This document shows, piece by piece, positions 56,258-64,000 of a stretch of DNA of 64,000 bases. Position numbers and translations under genes: made by a program. The notes beneath the pieces were generated by a model. It saw only the letters and a program-made list of their open reading frames with translations. It was not told the origin of the DNA and made no database searches. How positions within the stretch are numbered: the first letter of the stretch is position 1; the number at the start of each line of letters is the position of its first letter. Source of the DNA: Dyella_B sp036746095 (GTDB lineage: Bacteria; Pseudomonadota; Gammaproteobacteria; Xanthomonadales; Rhodanobacteraceae); assembly GCF_036746095.1 (NCBI RefSeq), contig NZ_DAIOEU010000017.1, positions 1 through 64,000 on the forward strand, given 5' to 3'.

Positions 56258-56794
56258 CTACAACGCGTTCGCCATCGCCAAGTGGTGCTGCAGCGTTGGC
56301 AACGTCTGCGTCGCAAACGACTTCAGATCGCCATCCATTCCCGAGGTGGATTCGGCCTGGAATAACGCCACCGCATCGCGGTGGTCTTTCACCATCATCT
56401 GCGCATACGCGGTATCGAAATCCTTGCCATGCAGCGAACGCAGCCTGGCGAGGTTGTTCTGCTGTTCCGGCGTGGGTGACATCGAAACGGTATAGCCGTC
56501 TTTCTGCGCCACGCTTTTCAGCTCGTCGTTGGCTTTGCCGTGGTCGCGAATCATGGTGGCGGCGAACGATTTGACCTTGCTCGACTGTGCCTGGGCCTGC
56601 GCCAGGCGCGCCGCCATGACTTCCGTCTCGCCCGCGGCAGAGGCGGCCGTGACGAAGCGGACGTCCTGCGAAGTGTGCGCGCCAACGGCGCCAGTCGCCG
56701 GAGTGGATGCCTGCGAAGTGCCGCTCTGCGCCCAAGCGGGCGAACCCATCGACAGCATCAGCAACGGCACGAGGGAAAGTTTCAGCGGTGACAT
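56258..56794 (-). CDS. DUF4142 periplasmic protein, second copy
   Basis: A 178-aa product with a Sec signal ending SPAWAQ and a DUF4142 domain: VRFVTAASAAGETEVMAARL, MIRDHGKANDEL, GKDFDTAYAQMMVKDHRDAV, TLPTLQHHLAMA. Same family as the gene at 19951, but with a different N-terminal linker (Thr/Ser/Ala-rich). TTGGAG lies nine bases before the ATG. Metal-binding or stress role is only suggested by the fold. Confidence 0.86.
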   Translation of the reverse strand: MSPLKLSLVPLLMLSMGSPAWAQSGTSQASTPATGAVGAHTSQDVRFVTAASAAGETEVMAARLAQAQAQSSKVKSFAATMIRDHGKANDELKSVAQKDGYTVSMSPTPEQQNNLARLRSLHGKDFDTAYAQMMVKDHRDAVALFQAESTSGMDGDLKSFATQTLPTLQHHLAMANAL

Positions 56795-56984
56795 GTTGGC
56801 ATCTCCAACGCTTGGGTCATCGCATAGTTAGCATCGATGGTGTGACTCGCATGTATCCCGGATGTATCGATCGAGCATACTTGCGCATGAGGCGGCGATT
56901 CATGCGGCGTTCGATGCCACCCTCACATGCAAATTATGTTCGACGTCCTACAGTACCGCGTAGTGAACGTCATGGAGCACAGTC

Positions 56985-57488
56985 ATGACCGAACTTGTCG
57001 TTGCCTGCTTTGACACGCAATTCGATGCCAACGCCGCCGCCGAAAAATTGTTGTCCCGAGGACTTCGGCGCCAGCAAATCGTGCTGAGCGTCGACGAGAG
57101 CGTGGGACATTCACCTGCAAGTTCGAGTGCGCCGACCACGGTGGTATCGCAGGTCAGCCACACCGGACGAGTCGATACCAGCACGGGACGCGACAGATCG
57201 AACCGCAGCCTGTCGTCCGACCGCACGCCGTTGCAGCTGCCGGATCCCAGCCTGATCGGCCACTCCACGCTGGTGGTCGAGCTACGCGGCGAGATGTCGA
57301 TGGACGAGGTGTGCGCGCTGCTTGATGGCGCCGGCGCCAGTTCCGTGCGTTCGCATGAACAGGGTCAGCGGCGGCGCGAAGATCCCGCGATGTGGCCTTC
57401 CGTGGGGCGCGGATCGCAAGAGGATGTGCAACGCGGCGTCGATGCGGCCAAGGGCGGTTCGGCGTTGGGCGCGCGCCGCTCTCGTTAG
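56985..57488 (+). CDS. Hypothetical protein, two-part, unknown
   Basis: A 167-aa protein. Residues 1-38 (ELVVACFDTQFDANAAAEKL...) resemble the small alpha/beta domain at the start of many general-stress proteins. A Ser/Thr-rich linker follows, then a second strand-helix part (LIGHSTLVVELRGEMSMDEV) and a charged Gly-rich tail. GGAG precedes the ATG by nine bases. No glycine-zipper membrane part, unlike the otherwise similar 35038 protein. Not assigned to a family. Confidence 0.65.
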   Translation: MTELVVACFDTQFDANAAAEKLLSRGLRRQQIVLSVDESVGHSPASSSAPTTVVSQVSHTGRVDTSTGRDRSNRSLSSDRTPLQLPDPSLIGHSTLVVELRGEMSMDEVCALLDGAGASSVRSHEQGQRRREDPAMWPSVGRGSQEDVQRGVDAAKGGSALGARRSR

Positions 57489-57504
57489 CGAGCCATCCTC
57501 GCGG

Positions 57505-59001
57505 TCATTGCCGTGCTTCCAGGCGCATGCCGCGCGGGGTAAGCCAACGCTCGACGCCTTCAAACAGGCCTTGCACCAACAGCGCCATGCACGCAGCGGG
57601 AATGGCGCCTTCCAGAATCAGGCCCGTGTCATCCAACCGAATGCCGGTAACGATGGGTTGGCCGTAACCGCCTGCGCCAATCAATGCGCCCAGCGTCGCG
57701 GTGCCGACGTTGATCACCGCCGCGATCTTGATGCCTGCCAGGATCGAGCGTGTCGCCATCGGCAGTTCTACCTGGCGCAAGCGCACGCCGCGCGGCAAGC
57801 CCAAGGCGGCGGCCGATTCGCGCAGATCCGGGGGAATGCCGATCAGCCCCGCATAAGTGTTGCGCACGATCGGCAGCAAGCTGTAGAGGAACAAGGCGGC
57901 AATCGCCGGCCACGTGCCGATGCCGAAGAACGGAATCATGAACACGAACATCGCCAGCGATGGAATGGTCTGCAATACACCGCTGAGCGCCATGACCAAT
58001 TGACCGAGGCGTTTCGTGCGCGCCGCAAGCACACCCAGCGGTATGGCCAGCAATACGGCGGCGATCAGCGAGATCAACACCAGCCGCAGATGCTCCACCG
58101 TCCGCTGCCACAGCCGCGCCCATAGCCCTGCGCCGTCGCCATCCGGCTGCACGCCGAGGAAATCCGCGGCGACGACGGTTTCTTTTTCGCCATGCAACTT
58201 CACCATTGCGTTCATCTGCCGCATCGCATCCGCGTCGATACGCCCAGCGAGCTTGTTCAGCACGCCAATGAACCCGGGCGCGCGCCGTTGCAGATCGAGC
58301 CGATATACGTACACGGCATCGTAGGACGGGAAATAATGCCGGTCGTCATCGAGCGTGCGCAGGTGGTAGTAGGGGATCTCCGCATCGGTGCTGTAGAGGT
58401 CGATCGCATCCACCGCGCCGCTGGCCAGCGCGCGATAGGAAAGCGCGTGATCCAGGCCGCGTACCTGTTTCTGCGGCAGACCGTAGCGTTGGCGCAAGCC
58501 GGGCCAGCCATCGCTGCGCGCCATGAATTCGTTGGAGAAACCCAAGCGCAATGCTGGATGCGCGGCCAGGTCCGACAGACTGCGGATATTCAACTGGCCG
58601 GCGCGATCCGCGCGCATGCCGATGGCGTAGGTGTCGTTGAACCCCAGCGAACCGGTGATGCCAATGCCAAGCGGCTTGAGCGCGGCGCGCAGGGTGGGAA
58701 TGTCCGCGTCCGGCGGCACGTTCTTCAGCAGCTCATGCGTGAGCGTGCCGGTGTACTCCGGATATGCGTCGATATCCCCGTGTGCCAAGGCGCTCCACAG
58801 AATGGCGGTGCCACCCAGCTCGCGCTGGTGCACCGCCTGCATGCCCGCCTGCCGTGCCGCCAGGCGCGCCATTTCGCCGAGGATCACCGATTCAGTGAAC
58901 TGCTTGGAGCCAATGCGCACCGGCGCGGCATGCGCGTATTGCGGTAGCAACAGCAGAACGACTATCGCCAACCATGCACGCGCGGTGACTATCAATTTCA
59001 T
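57505..59001 (-). CDS. ABC importer: substrate-binding protein fused to permease (OsmX/YehZ-YehW/OpuC type)
   Basis: A 498-aa fusion. A signal peptide (LAIVVLLLLPQYAHA) is followed by a glycine-betaine/choline-type binding domain: RIGSKQFTESVILGEMARLA, LGGTAILWSALAHGDIDAYP and YPEYTGT, up to about residue 295. Then comes a five-to-six-helix permease with ALGLPRGVRLRQVELPMATR (EAA loop) and INVGTATLGALIGAGGYG. The binding domain is N-terminal, the reverse of the common permease-first fusions (OpuABC, EgtUBC). The ATG at 59001 gives a clean signal peptide. An ATG at 59106 overlapping the ATPase stop is also possible and would read through a repeat. The ligand, betaine, choline or ergothioneine, is not settled. 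Confidence 0.9.
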   Translation of the reverse strand: MKLIVTARAWLAIVVLLLLPQYAHAAPVRIGSKQFTESVILGEMARLAARQAGMQAVHQRELGGTAILWSALAHGDIDAYPEYTGTLTHELLKNVPPDADIPTLRAALKPLGIGITGSLGFNDTYAIGMRADRAGQLNIRSLSDLAAHPALRLGFSNEFMARSDGWPGLRQRYGLPQKQVRGLDHALSYRALASGAVDAIDLYSTDAEIPYYHLRTLDDDRHYFPSYDAVYVYRLDLQRRAPGFIGVLNKLAGRIDADAMRQMNAMVKLHGEKETVVAADFLGVQPDGDGAGLWARLWQRTVEHLRLVLISLIAAVLLAIPLGVLAARTKRLGQLVMALSGVLQTIPSLAMFVFMIPFFGIGTWPAIAALFLYSLLPIVRNTYAGLIGIPPDLRESAAALGLPRGVRLRQVELPMATRSILAGIKIAAVINVGTATLGALIGAGGYGQPIVTGIRLDDTGLILEGAIPAACMALLVQGLFEGVERWLTPRGMRLEARQ

Positions 59002-59002
59002 C

Positions 59003-59072
59003 CCCGTCGCCCCGGCGAAGTGACTTTGGGCGTCCAGACAGTCGCTGGATACCGGCCTTCGCCGGGACGACG
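59003..59072. repeat. Repeat between the ATPase and permease genes
   Basis: CGTCGTCCCGGCGAAGGCCGG and CTTCGCCGGGGCGACGGGG (minus-strand reading) enclose about 30 bases. It separates the coupled ATG at 59106 from the signal-peptide ATG at 59001, so it may have been inserted into the 5' end of the permease gene. Confidence 0.65.
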
Positions 59073-59102
59073 CTTCAAGATTGAACCGAACGTCATCGCG
59101 CT

Positions 59103-59873
59103 TCATGACACCACACCCCGCAAGGTGCGCTGCGCTTGCACGAAACGGGTCACAAAGGGATCGGCCGGGCGGTGGCATAGATCGTCCAGCCGTCCATCCT
59201 GCACCACCTTGCCGTCGCGCATCAGCACCAGGCGGTCGGCAAACCACGCGGCTTCGGCCATGTCGTGCGTCACCACGATCACGGTTTTGCCGAGCTGGTT
59301 GAAGATCGTCTTCAACTCATCCTGCAATTCGTGGCGCACGATCGGGTCGAGCGCGCCCAGCGGTTCGTCGAGCAGCAAGGCATCCGGATCGAGCATCAGG
59401 CCGCGCATCAGCGCCACCCGTTGGCGCTGGCCACCGGACAGTTCGGCGGGATAGCGCTCCAGCACGCCCTCCGGCAGGTGCGTCAATGCGGCCAGCTCTT
59501 CCGCGCGCTGGCGAATGCGCTCGCGGTTCCAGCCAAGGTGGTGCGGCAACAAGGCCAGGTTGCCCAGCGCGGTGAGGTGCGGAAACAGGCCGCCCTCCTG
59601 GATCACGTAGCCCACGCGCCGGCGCAGCGCCAGCACCTGTGCCTGTTCCAGGCGCGAGCCATCCACCCAGATCTCGCCATGGTCCGGCCACTCCAATCCC
59701 AGCAGCACGCGCAACAAGGTCGACTTGCCCGACCCGCTGCTGCCGATCAAGGCGGTGTTGCTGCCGGCCGGAAAACGCAGGCTGACGTCGTCGAGCGCGA
59801 TCACGCTGCCATAGCGCTTGTTGACGCCGCGGAGCTCGAACGCTTCGGGAGAGGCGTTGCTGGTGGGAGGCAT
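59103..59873 (-). CDS. ABC importer ATP-binding protein (OpuCA/ProV-like)
   Basis: ATPase of the osmolyte-type importer. 256 aa with Walker A GSSGSGKST, Q-loop VIQEGGLF, signature LSGGQRQRVALMRG, Walker B LLLDEPLGALDP and the H-loop in VTHDMAEAAWFADR. It lacks the C-terminal CBS regulatory domains of ProV/OpuCA. ATG at 59873 (MPPTSNASPEAFE) is the last start before the conserved region; the frame is open further up with no SD. Its stop overlaps the permease gene frame (ATGA). Confidence 0.93.
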   Translation of the reverse strand: MPPTSNASPEAFELRGVNKRYGSVIALDDVSLRFPAGSNTALIGSSGSGKSTLLRVLLGLEWPDHGEIWVDGSRLEQAQVLALRRRVGYVIQEGGLFPHLTALGNLALLPHHLGWNRERIRQRAEELAALTHLPEGVLERYPAELSGGQRQRVALMRGLMLDPDALLLDEPLGALDPIVRHELQDELKTIFNQLGKTVIVVTHDMAEAAWFADRLVLMRDGKVVQDGRLDDLCHRPADPFVTRFVQAQRTLRGVVS

Positions 59874-59907
59874 GCGGGGATGGGTTGGCAGTGGGAGCAG
59901 CATTGTA

Positions 59908-59994
59908 GGCTGGGATGCAATCCTGGCATCGCCATCTGCATGAAAGCCGGGATTCCATGCCTGCTCCCCTGCAAGCGGGAGAGGGAGCTGATCA
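59908..59994. repeat. Two repeat elements between divergent ABC and FUSC genes
   Basis: GGCTGGGATGCAATCCTGGC (59908-59927) belongs to the GGGAT palindromes. 59963-59988 carries a damaged GCTCCC/GGGAGC hairpin, followed by GAGCTGATCATGCC matching the flank of the actE repeat. The promoters of both genes must lie in or around these elements. Confidence 0.6.
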
Positions 59995-60012
59995 TGCCCC
60001 GTTGAAAGGCAC

Positions 60013-62202
60013 ATGTTGCATAGCAGCATGTATCCTTGTCCTATGCCCAGCCACCCCGACCTGCTCCACTACTGGCGCCGCCTGCGCGGCTCGGATCGCT
60101 TTGCCGAATGCCAGCGTGTGCTGCTCGCGCTCGGCGGCGTGATTCTGTATTGCCTGTGGCGCAACCAAGACGCCGCGATGATCCCCGCCATGCTCGGCGT
60201 CATCGCCTGCGCGCTGGCCGAAACCGAAGACCACTGGCGCAGCCGCTCGCTCACCCTGCTGGTCACGCTGTGCTGCTTTGCCGGCGTGGCGTTTACGGTG
60301 GAATGGTTGCTGCCGCATCCCTGGCTGTTCGCACCCGCCCTGGCAGCGATGACCTTCGTGCTGGTGATGCTCGGCTCGATCAGCGCGCGCTACGCCACCA
60401 TCGCCGGCGGCACGCTGATCCTGGCGGTGTACACCATGATCGGCACCGACCAGCCGCATCCGCCTGCTTCACTGCTCACCGAGCCGCTGCAATTGCTCGT
60501 GGGCGCCGCCTGGTACGGATCGCTGTCGCTGCTATGGAGCGTGCTGTCGCCGCAGCTCGCCGTACGCCATGCCCTGGCGCGCGTCTTCGATGCGCTGGGC
60601 GATTACCTGGAAACCAAGGCGGCGCTGTTCACGCCCGTGCACGGCATCGACCGCGACGCGCTGCTGTTCACGCTGGCCATGCAGAACGAGCAAGTGGTGG
60701 ACGCGCTCAACGATACCCGCATCGTGCTGATCGACCGCATCGGCATGCGCCGCCCGCGCGGCGCCACGGCGGTGCGCCTGCAGCTGTACTTCAAGGCGCA
60801 GGACATCCACGAGCGCGTCAGCTCCGCGCACTATCCGTACATCGAACTGGCCGAGGCGTTCTATCACAGCGACGTGCTGTTCCGTTGCGAACACATCCTG
60901 CGCTTGCAGGCGCGCCAATGCCGCAGGCAAGCCGAGGCGCTGCGCCTGCGCACCTCGCCCGAACCCGCCGCCGACCTGCGCGCCGCGCAAAGCGATCTGC
61001 GTGATGCGATCCATGCGGTGCGCGGCACGATACAGCCTGCATCCGAACCACTGCTGCGCTCGCTGGACGCCCTGCTGCGCAATATCACCACGATCCAGGC
61101 GCTGCTGGAAAACGAGCAATCGCCGATGACGCTCGACGGCGAAGACGGCGCCCTGCAAAACCCTGGCCCGCAAACCGCGCGCGAAGTGTGGGAGCGCATC
61201 ACCATCCAGCTCACGCCGCGCTCCTCGCGCTTCCGCCATGCCATCCGCCTGGCGCTGGCGTTGACGGTAGGCTTCGGCGTGCTGCACCTGGTGCATCCTC
61301 TGCACGGCTACTGGATCCTGCTGACCACCTTGCTGGTTTGCCAGCCGAGCTATGGCGCCACCCTCACGCGCATGCTGCAGCGCGTGTCCGGCACGGTGAT
61401 CGGCGTGGTGCTGGGCTGGGCCACCCTGCGCCTGCTGCCCGCCGAACCATGGCCATTGCTGCTGACCGTGCTCTCCTGCGTGGTGTTCTTTGCCGCGCGC
61501 CTGCGGCGCTACACCCTTGCCACCGCGTCGATCACCGTCTTCGTGGTGCTGTGCTTCAGCGAGGCCGGCAATGGCTACGACGTGATGTGGCCGCGCCTGC
61601 TCGATACCCTGATCGGCTCAGCCATTGCTGCGCTGTCGATCTACGTGGTCCTGCCGGACTGGCAGGGCCGCCAGCTCGACCAGGTGCTGTCCAACACGAT
61701 GCGCAACGATGCGCGCTATCTGCAACAGGTGATCGCGCAATACAGGCATGGCAAGCGCGATGACCTTCCCTACCGCATCGCCCGGCGCGAAGCCCACAAC
61801 GCCGATGCGGCATTGAGCGGCATGCTCGCCAACATGCTGCGCGAGCCGGGACGCCGGCAACGCGGCAACGAAGACCTGCTGCGCTTCCTGACCATCGCGC
61901 ACACGATGCTTGGGCATATTTCCGCACTGGGTGCGCATCGGCAGGCGATCGGGTGTGCGGATGCGCGCGATACGGTGACGCTTGTGGGCAATCTGGTGGT
62001 TACGCGGTTGGAGCAGTTGGCGGATGCGTTGGTGGTGCGTGCGGGGGCGTTCGCGCCGGAAAGCGAGGCGGAGCAGCGTGTGGTGCCTGCGGCGGATGGG
62101 GTGGAGGATGAAGTTGCGCGGTTGGTACTGGGGCAACTGGGGCTGATCTTGGCGCAGCGGGATCGATTGGGGAGTGTGGTCTGCGATATTCGCAATGGAT
62201 GA
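60013..62202 (+). CDS. FUSC-family inner-membrane protein (YccS/YhfK-like)
   Basis: A 729-aa protein with two six-helix blocks (about residues 35-165 and 405-540), each followed by a large cytoplasmic part: the YccS/YhfK layout related to aromatic-acid exporter AaeB. Blocks: CALAETEDHWRSRSLTLLVT, RHAIRLALALTVGFGVLHLV, WILLTTLLVCQPSYGATLTR, RVSGTVIGVVLGW. Substrate unknown. The ATG at 60013 has AAAGG close by; MPSHPDLLHYW from 60043 may be the true start. The last ~60 codons are strikingly G-rich and T-ending compared with the rest. Confidence 0.9.
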   Translation: MLHSSMYPCPMPSHPDLLHYWRRLRGSDRFAECQRVLLALGGVILYCLWRNQDAAMIPAMLGVIACALAETEDHWRSRSLTLLVTLCCFAGVAFTVEWLLPHPWLFAPALAAMTFVLVMLGSISARYATIAGGTLILAVYTMIGTDQPHPPASLLTEPLQLLVGAAWYGSLSLLWSVLSPQLAVRHALARVFDALGDYLETKAALFTPVHGIDRDALLFTLAMQNEQVVDALNDTRIVLIDRIGMRRPRGATAVRLQLYFKAQDIHERVSSAHYPYIELAEAFYHSDVLFRCEHILRLQARQCRRQAEALRLRTSPEPAADLRAAQSDLRDAIHAVRGTIQPASEPLLRSLDALLRNITTIQALLENEQSPMTLDGEDGALQNPGPQTAREVWERITIQLTPRSSRFRHAIRLALALTVGFGVLHLVHPLHGYWILLTTLLVCQPSYGATLTRMLQRVSGTVIGVVLGWATLRLLPAEPWPLLLTVLSCVVFFAARLRRYTLATASITVFVVLCFSEAGNGYDVMWPRLLDTLIGSAIAALSIYVVLPDWQGRQLDQVLSNTMRNDARYLQQVIAQYRHGKRDDLPYRIARREAHNADAALSGMLANMLREPGRRQRGNEDLLRFLTIAHTMLGHISALGAHRQAIGCADARDTVTLVGNLVVTRLEQLADALVVRAGAFAPESEAEQRVVPAADGVEDEVARLVLGQLGLILAQRDRLGSVVCDIRNG

Positions 62203-62469
62203 TGTTTTTCTTTGCTGAAGGGCCTGGCATTGCGCGCGGTGGTTGTATCGCGTGAGTTGAGGCGTTGCCTCGATTTCACCAGACATCCACACTCCATGCA
62301 GGTTAAAAAGAAAACCCGGCCTTCATCGCAAGAACGACAAAGTGCAATCAAACCGTCCAGTACACAATTCAACACGCCCCCTGCACAAATCCCCACATGA
62401 CAAAACCGTCATAGACGAACACCCCCAATCAGCGGATAGTTACATCCACCTCTGAGCGCACTACCACAC
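62203..62469. other. Intergenic region before the moa riboswitch
   Basis: About 270 bases without a recognisable gene. It is more A-rich than its surroundings (for example GGTTAAAAAGAAAACCC around 62300-62316, a weak hairpin). The promoter of the moa operon should lie near its right end. Confidence 0.4.
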
Positions 62470-62588
62470 AACTCCGAGGCACCCGGCCTAAGGTTCTCTT
62501 ACCGGAATACGGCCAGGCGCCCGTGGTCCCCCAGGGGGCCACCAGGGTGGCCGCGGAAACGCGGCCGCCTCCCCACTTGGAAAGGAGC
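62470..62588 (+). ncRNA. Moco RNA-motif riboswitch upstream of moaA
   Basis: Matches the Moco motif known before moa operons in gammaproteobacteria: CTCCGAGGCACCCGGCCTA, AGGTTCTC, then GGCCAGGCGCCCGTGG, further paired stems (CCAGGGGGCC, GGCCGCGG...CGCGGCC) and GCCTCCCC close to the SD. GGCCT and AGGCC-like segments pair as in the consensus. The last strand CCTCC can pair with AAAGGAG at 62581-62587, so it probably controls translation of moaA in response to molybdenum cofactor. Confidence 0.85.
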
Positions 62589-62596
62589 AAAGATGC

Positions 62597-63580
62597 ATGT
62601 CCCCGCTGGCTGATCGGTACGGCCGTCGGTTTCCGTATTTGCGGTTGTCGATCATTCCTGCGTGCAATTTCCGTTGCACGTACTGTTTGCCGCACGGCTA
62701 CCACGCCGGGGCGAATGCCGTCTCGCCGCTGTCCCTGGCGGAGATCACGCGCCTGCTGCGCGGCTTTACCGAAATGGGCATGCACAAGCTGCGCATTACC
62801 GGCGGCGAGCCCAGCGTGCGTAAGGACCTTACCGACATCCTGCGCACGGCCGCCGCCGTGCCCGGCATCGCCAAGCTGGCGATGACCACCAATGGCACCC
62901 TGCTCAGCCGCCACCTGCACCAGTGGATGGATGCCGGGCTCAACGCCATCAACGTCAGCGTGGACAGCCTGGACCGCGCGGCATTCGCGCGCATCACCGG
63001 CCATGACCGGCTGGATGACATCCTGCATGGCGTGGACATGGCGCTGGCTGCCGGCCTGCCATCGGTCAAGCTCAATGCGGTGCTGTTGCGCGACGTCAAC
63101 GACCGGCAGCTGCCGGCCTGGCTGGATTACCTGCGCGACCGGCGTATCGGCGTGCGCTTTATCGAATTGATGCAGACCGGCGACAACCTGCCGTTCTTCC
63201 GCGACCATCACGTGCGTGCGGAAACGCTGGAAGCGGAATTGCTGACGCACGGCTGGCAAGCGTTGCCGCGCGCCGCCGATGCCGGCCCGGCGCGCGAATA
63301 CCGCCACGCGGACTACGCCGGCCGCATCGGCATCATCGCGCCCTATTCCAAGGACTTCTGCGCCGGCTGCAATCGCCTGCGCGTCACCGCCACCGGCGAT
63401 CTGCGCCTTTGCCTGTTCGGCGAATTCGGCATTCCGTTGCGCCCGCTGCTGCAGTCGGACGATCAACTGGAAGACCTGGTGCGCGCCATCGGCGGACAGA
63501 TCGGCCGCAAGGAACAGGGGCATTTCCTGCACGAAGGGCGTACCGGCATCACGCCTCATCTCGCATCTACCGGGGGTTGA
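62597..63580 (+). CDS. moaA: GTP 3',8-cyclase MoaA (molybdenum cofactor biosynthesis)
   Basis: Radical-SAM enzyme that converts GTP to 3',8-cyclo-GTP, the first step to Moco. 327 aa. N-terminal [4Fe-4S] motif CNFRCTYC (Cys23, 27, 30), GGEP in KLRITGGEPSVRKDL, C-terminal cluster CAGCNRLRVTATGDLRLC, and the essential C-terminal Gly-Gly (HLASTGG). SD AAAGGAG lies nine bases before the ATG and at the end of the riboswitch. Stop and moaC start are three bases apart. Confidence 0.97.
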   Translation: MSPLADRYGRRFPYLRLSIIPACNFRCTYCLPHGYHAGANAVSPLSLAEITRLLRGFTEMGMHKLRITGGEPSVRKDLTDILRTAAAVPGIAKLAMTTNGTLLSRHLHQWMDAGLNAINVSVDSLDRAAFARITGHDRLDDILHGVDMALAAGLPSVKLNAVLLRDVNDRQLPAWLDYLRDRRIGVRFIELMQTGDNLPFFRDHHVRAETLEAELLTHGWQALPRAADAGPAREYRHADYAGRIGIIAPYSKDFCAGCNRLRVTATGDLRLCLFGEFGIPLRPLLQSDDQLEDLVRAIGGQIGRKEQGHFLHEGRTGITPHLASTGG

Positions 63581-63583
63581 TTC

Positions 63584-64000
63584 ATGTATCAGCGCGAGGA
63601 ACGCGCCCACTTTCATATGGCCGACGTGCGCCGTAAGCGCATCACTGCGCGTCGTGCAGTGGCCGTTGGCGAATTGAGTGCAGGCGCCGATGCATTTGCA
63701 CAAATCGTCGAACGCCGCCTGCCGAAGGGCGATGCGATGGTCATGGCGGAAATCGCCGGCCTGCAAGGCGCCAAGAACGCATCGCAGCTGATGCCGCTGT
63801 GCCATCCCCTGTCATTGGAATACATCGACGTACGCTGCGAACCGGTAAGCGAACGCCACGCCATTCGCGTCTATTGCGAAGTAGCAACCTTCGCGCGCAC
63901 TGGCGTGGAGATGGAAGCACTGGCCGGCGCGAGCGCGGCGTTATTGACGCTCTATGACCTGACCAAGCCGGTGGAGCCCGCCCTTTCCTTTGGCGGCGTG
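63584..64000 (+). CDS. moaC: Cyclic pyranopterin monophosphate synthase MoaC (truncated by window end)
   Basis: Acts after MoaA to form cyclic pyranopterin monophosphate. The first 139 aa are present, most of the protein (usual length about 160). Blocks: HFHMADVRRKRITARRAV, KGDAMVMAEIAGLQGAKNAS, LMPLCHPL, EVATFARTGVEMEALAGASA, and YDLTKPVE. GGGGG lies six bases before the ATG. The remaining C-terminus lies outside the window. Confidence 0.95.
   Translation, partial: MYQREERAHFHMADVRRKRITARRAVAVGELSAGADAFAQIVERRLPKGDAMVMAEIAGLQGAKNASQLMPLCHPLSLEYIDVRCEPVSERHAIRVYCEVATFARTGVEMEALAGASAALLTLYDLTKPVEPALSFGGV

Overview
The window reads as chromosomal DNA of a high-GC gammaproteobacterium, most likely family Rhodanobacteraceae (Dyella/Rhodanobacter/Luteibacter type). 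This placement is an inference from codon use, a methionine synthase split into two proteins, and the mix of stress genes; no rRNA or marker gene settles it. No transposase, prophage or CRISPR array was seen. Short palindromic repeats of at least three kinds fill many intergenic gaps.

Layout: 230-5149 encodes a giant NAD-dependent glutamate dehydrogenase. 5680-10106 is a two-gene RND efflux operon ending in a clear terminator. 10259-11910 encodes a secreted HAF-repeat protein and a small secreted partner. 12376-13536 is an acyl-CoA dehydrogenase. 13701-18790 is a methionine-cycle locus: an ArsR-type regulator fused to a methyltransferase domain, then MetH in two pieces separated by paired hairpins. 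A lipid-A-synthase-N-type membrane protein and tRNA-Val(CAC) follow. 19951-22813 holds small stress-type genes.

The most striking block is 22823-34916 on the minus strand. It is one tightly overlapping operon encoding Alternative Complex III (ActA, B, C, D, E, F), a small unrecognised membrane protein, an SCO copper chaperone and a caa3-type oxidase (subunits II, I, III, IV). It should form a complete quinol-to-oxygen branch without a bc1 complex: ActA-F oxidise quinol and pass electrons through c-type hemes to the CuA/cytochrome-c subunit II and the A2-type subunit I.

35038-41534 is a patchwork of short envelope/stress genes, an SDR oxidoreductase, a hybrid histidine kinase and a response regulator. 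41828-44059 is transketolase behind a small metallothionein. 44364-48796 is a tripartite MFS (EmrAB/OMF) exporter with an unusual charged adaptor tail. 48905-57488 holds a response regulator, a Ku/LigD end-joining locus with a DUF72 gene between, and a run of small stress proteins. 57505-59873 is an osmolyte-type ABC importer, 60013-62202 a FUSC/YccS-like membrane protein. The window ends with a Moco-type riboswitch before moaA and a truncated moaC.

Where several starts were possible, the one with a Shine-Dalgarno (SD) sequence, a signal peptide or a stop/start overlap was chosen.
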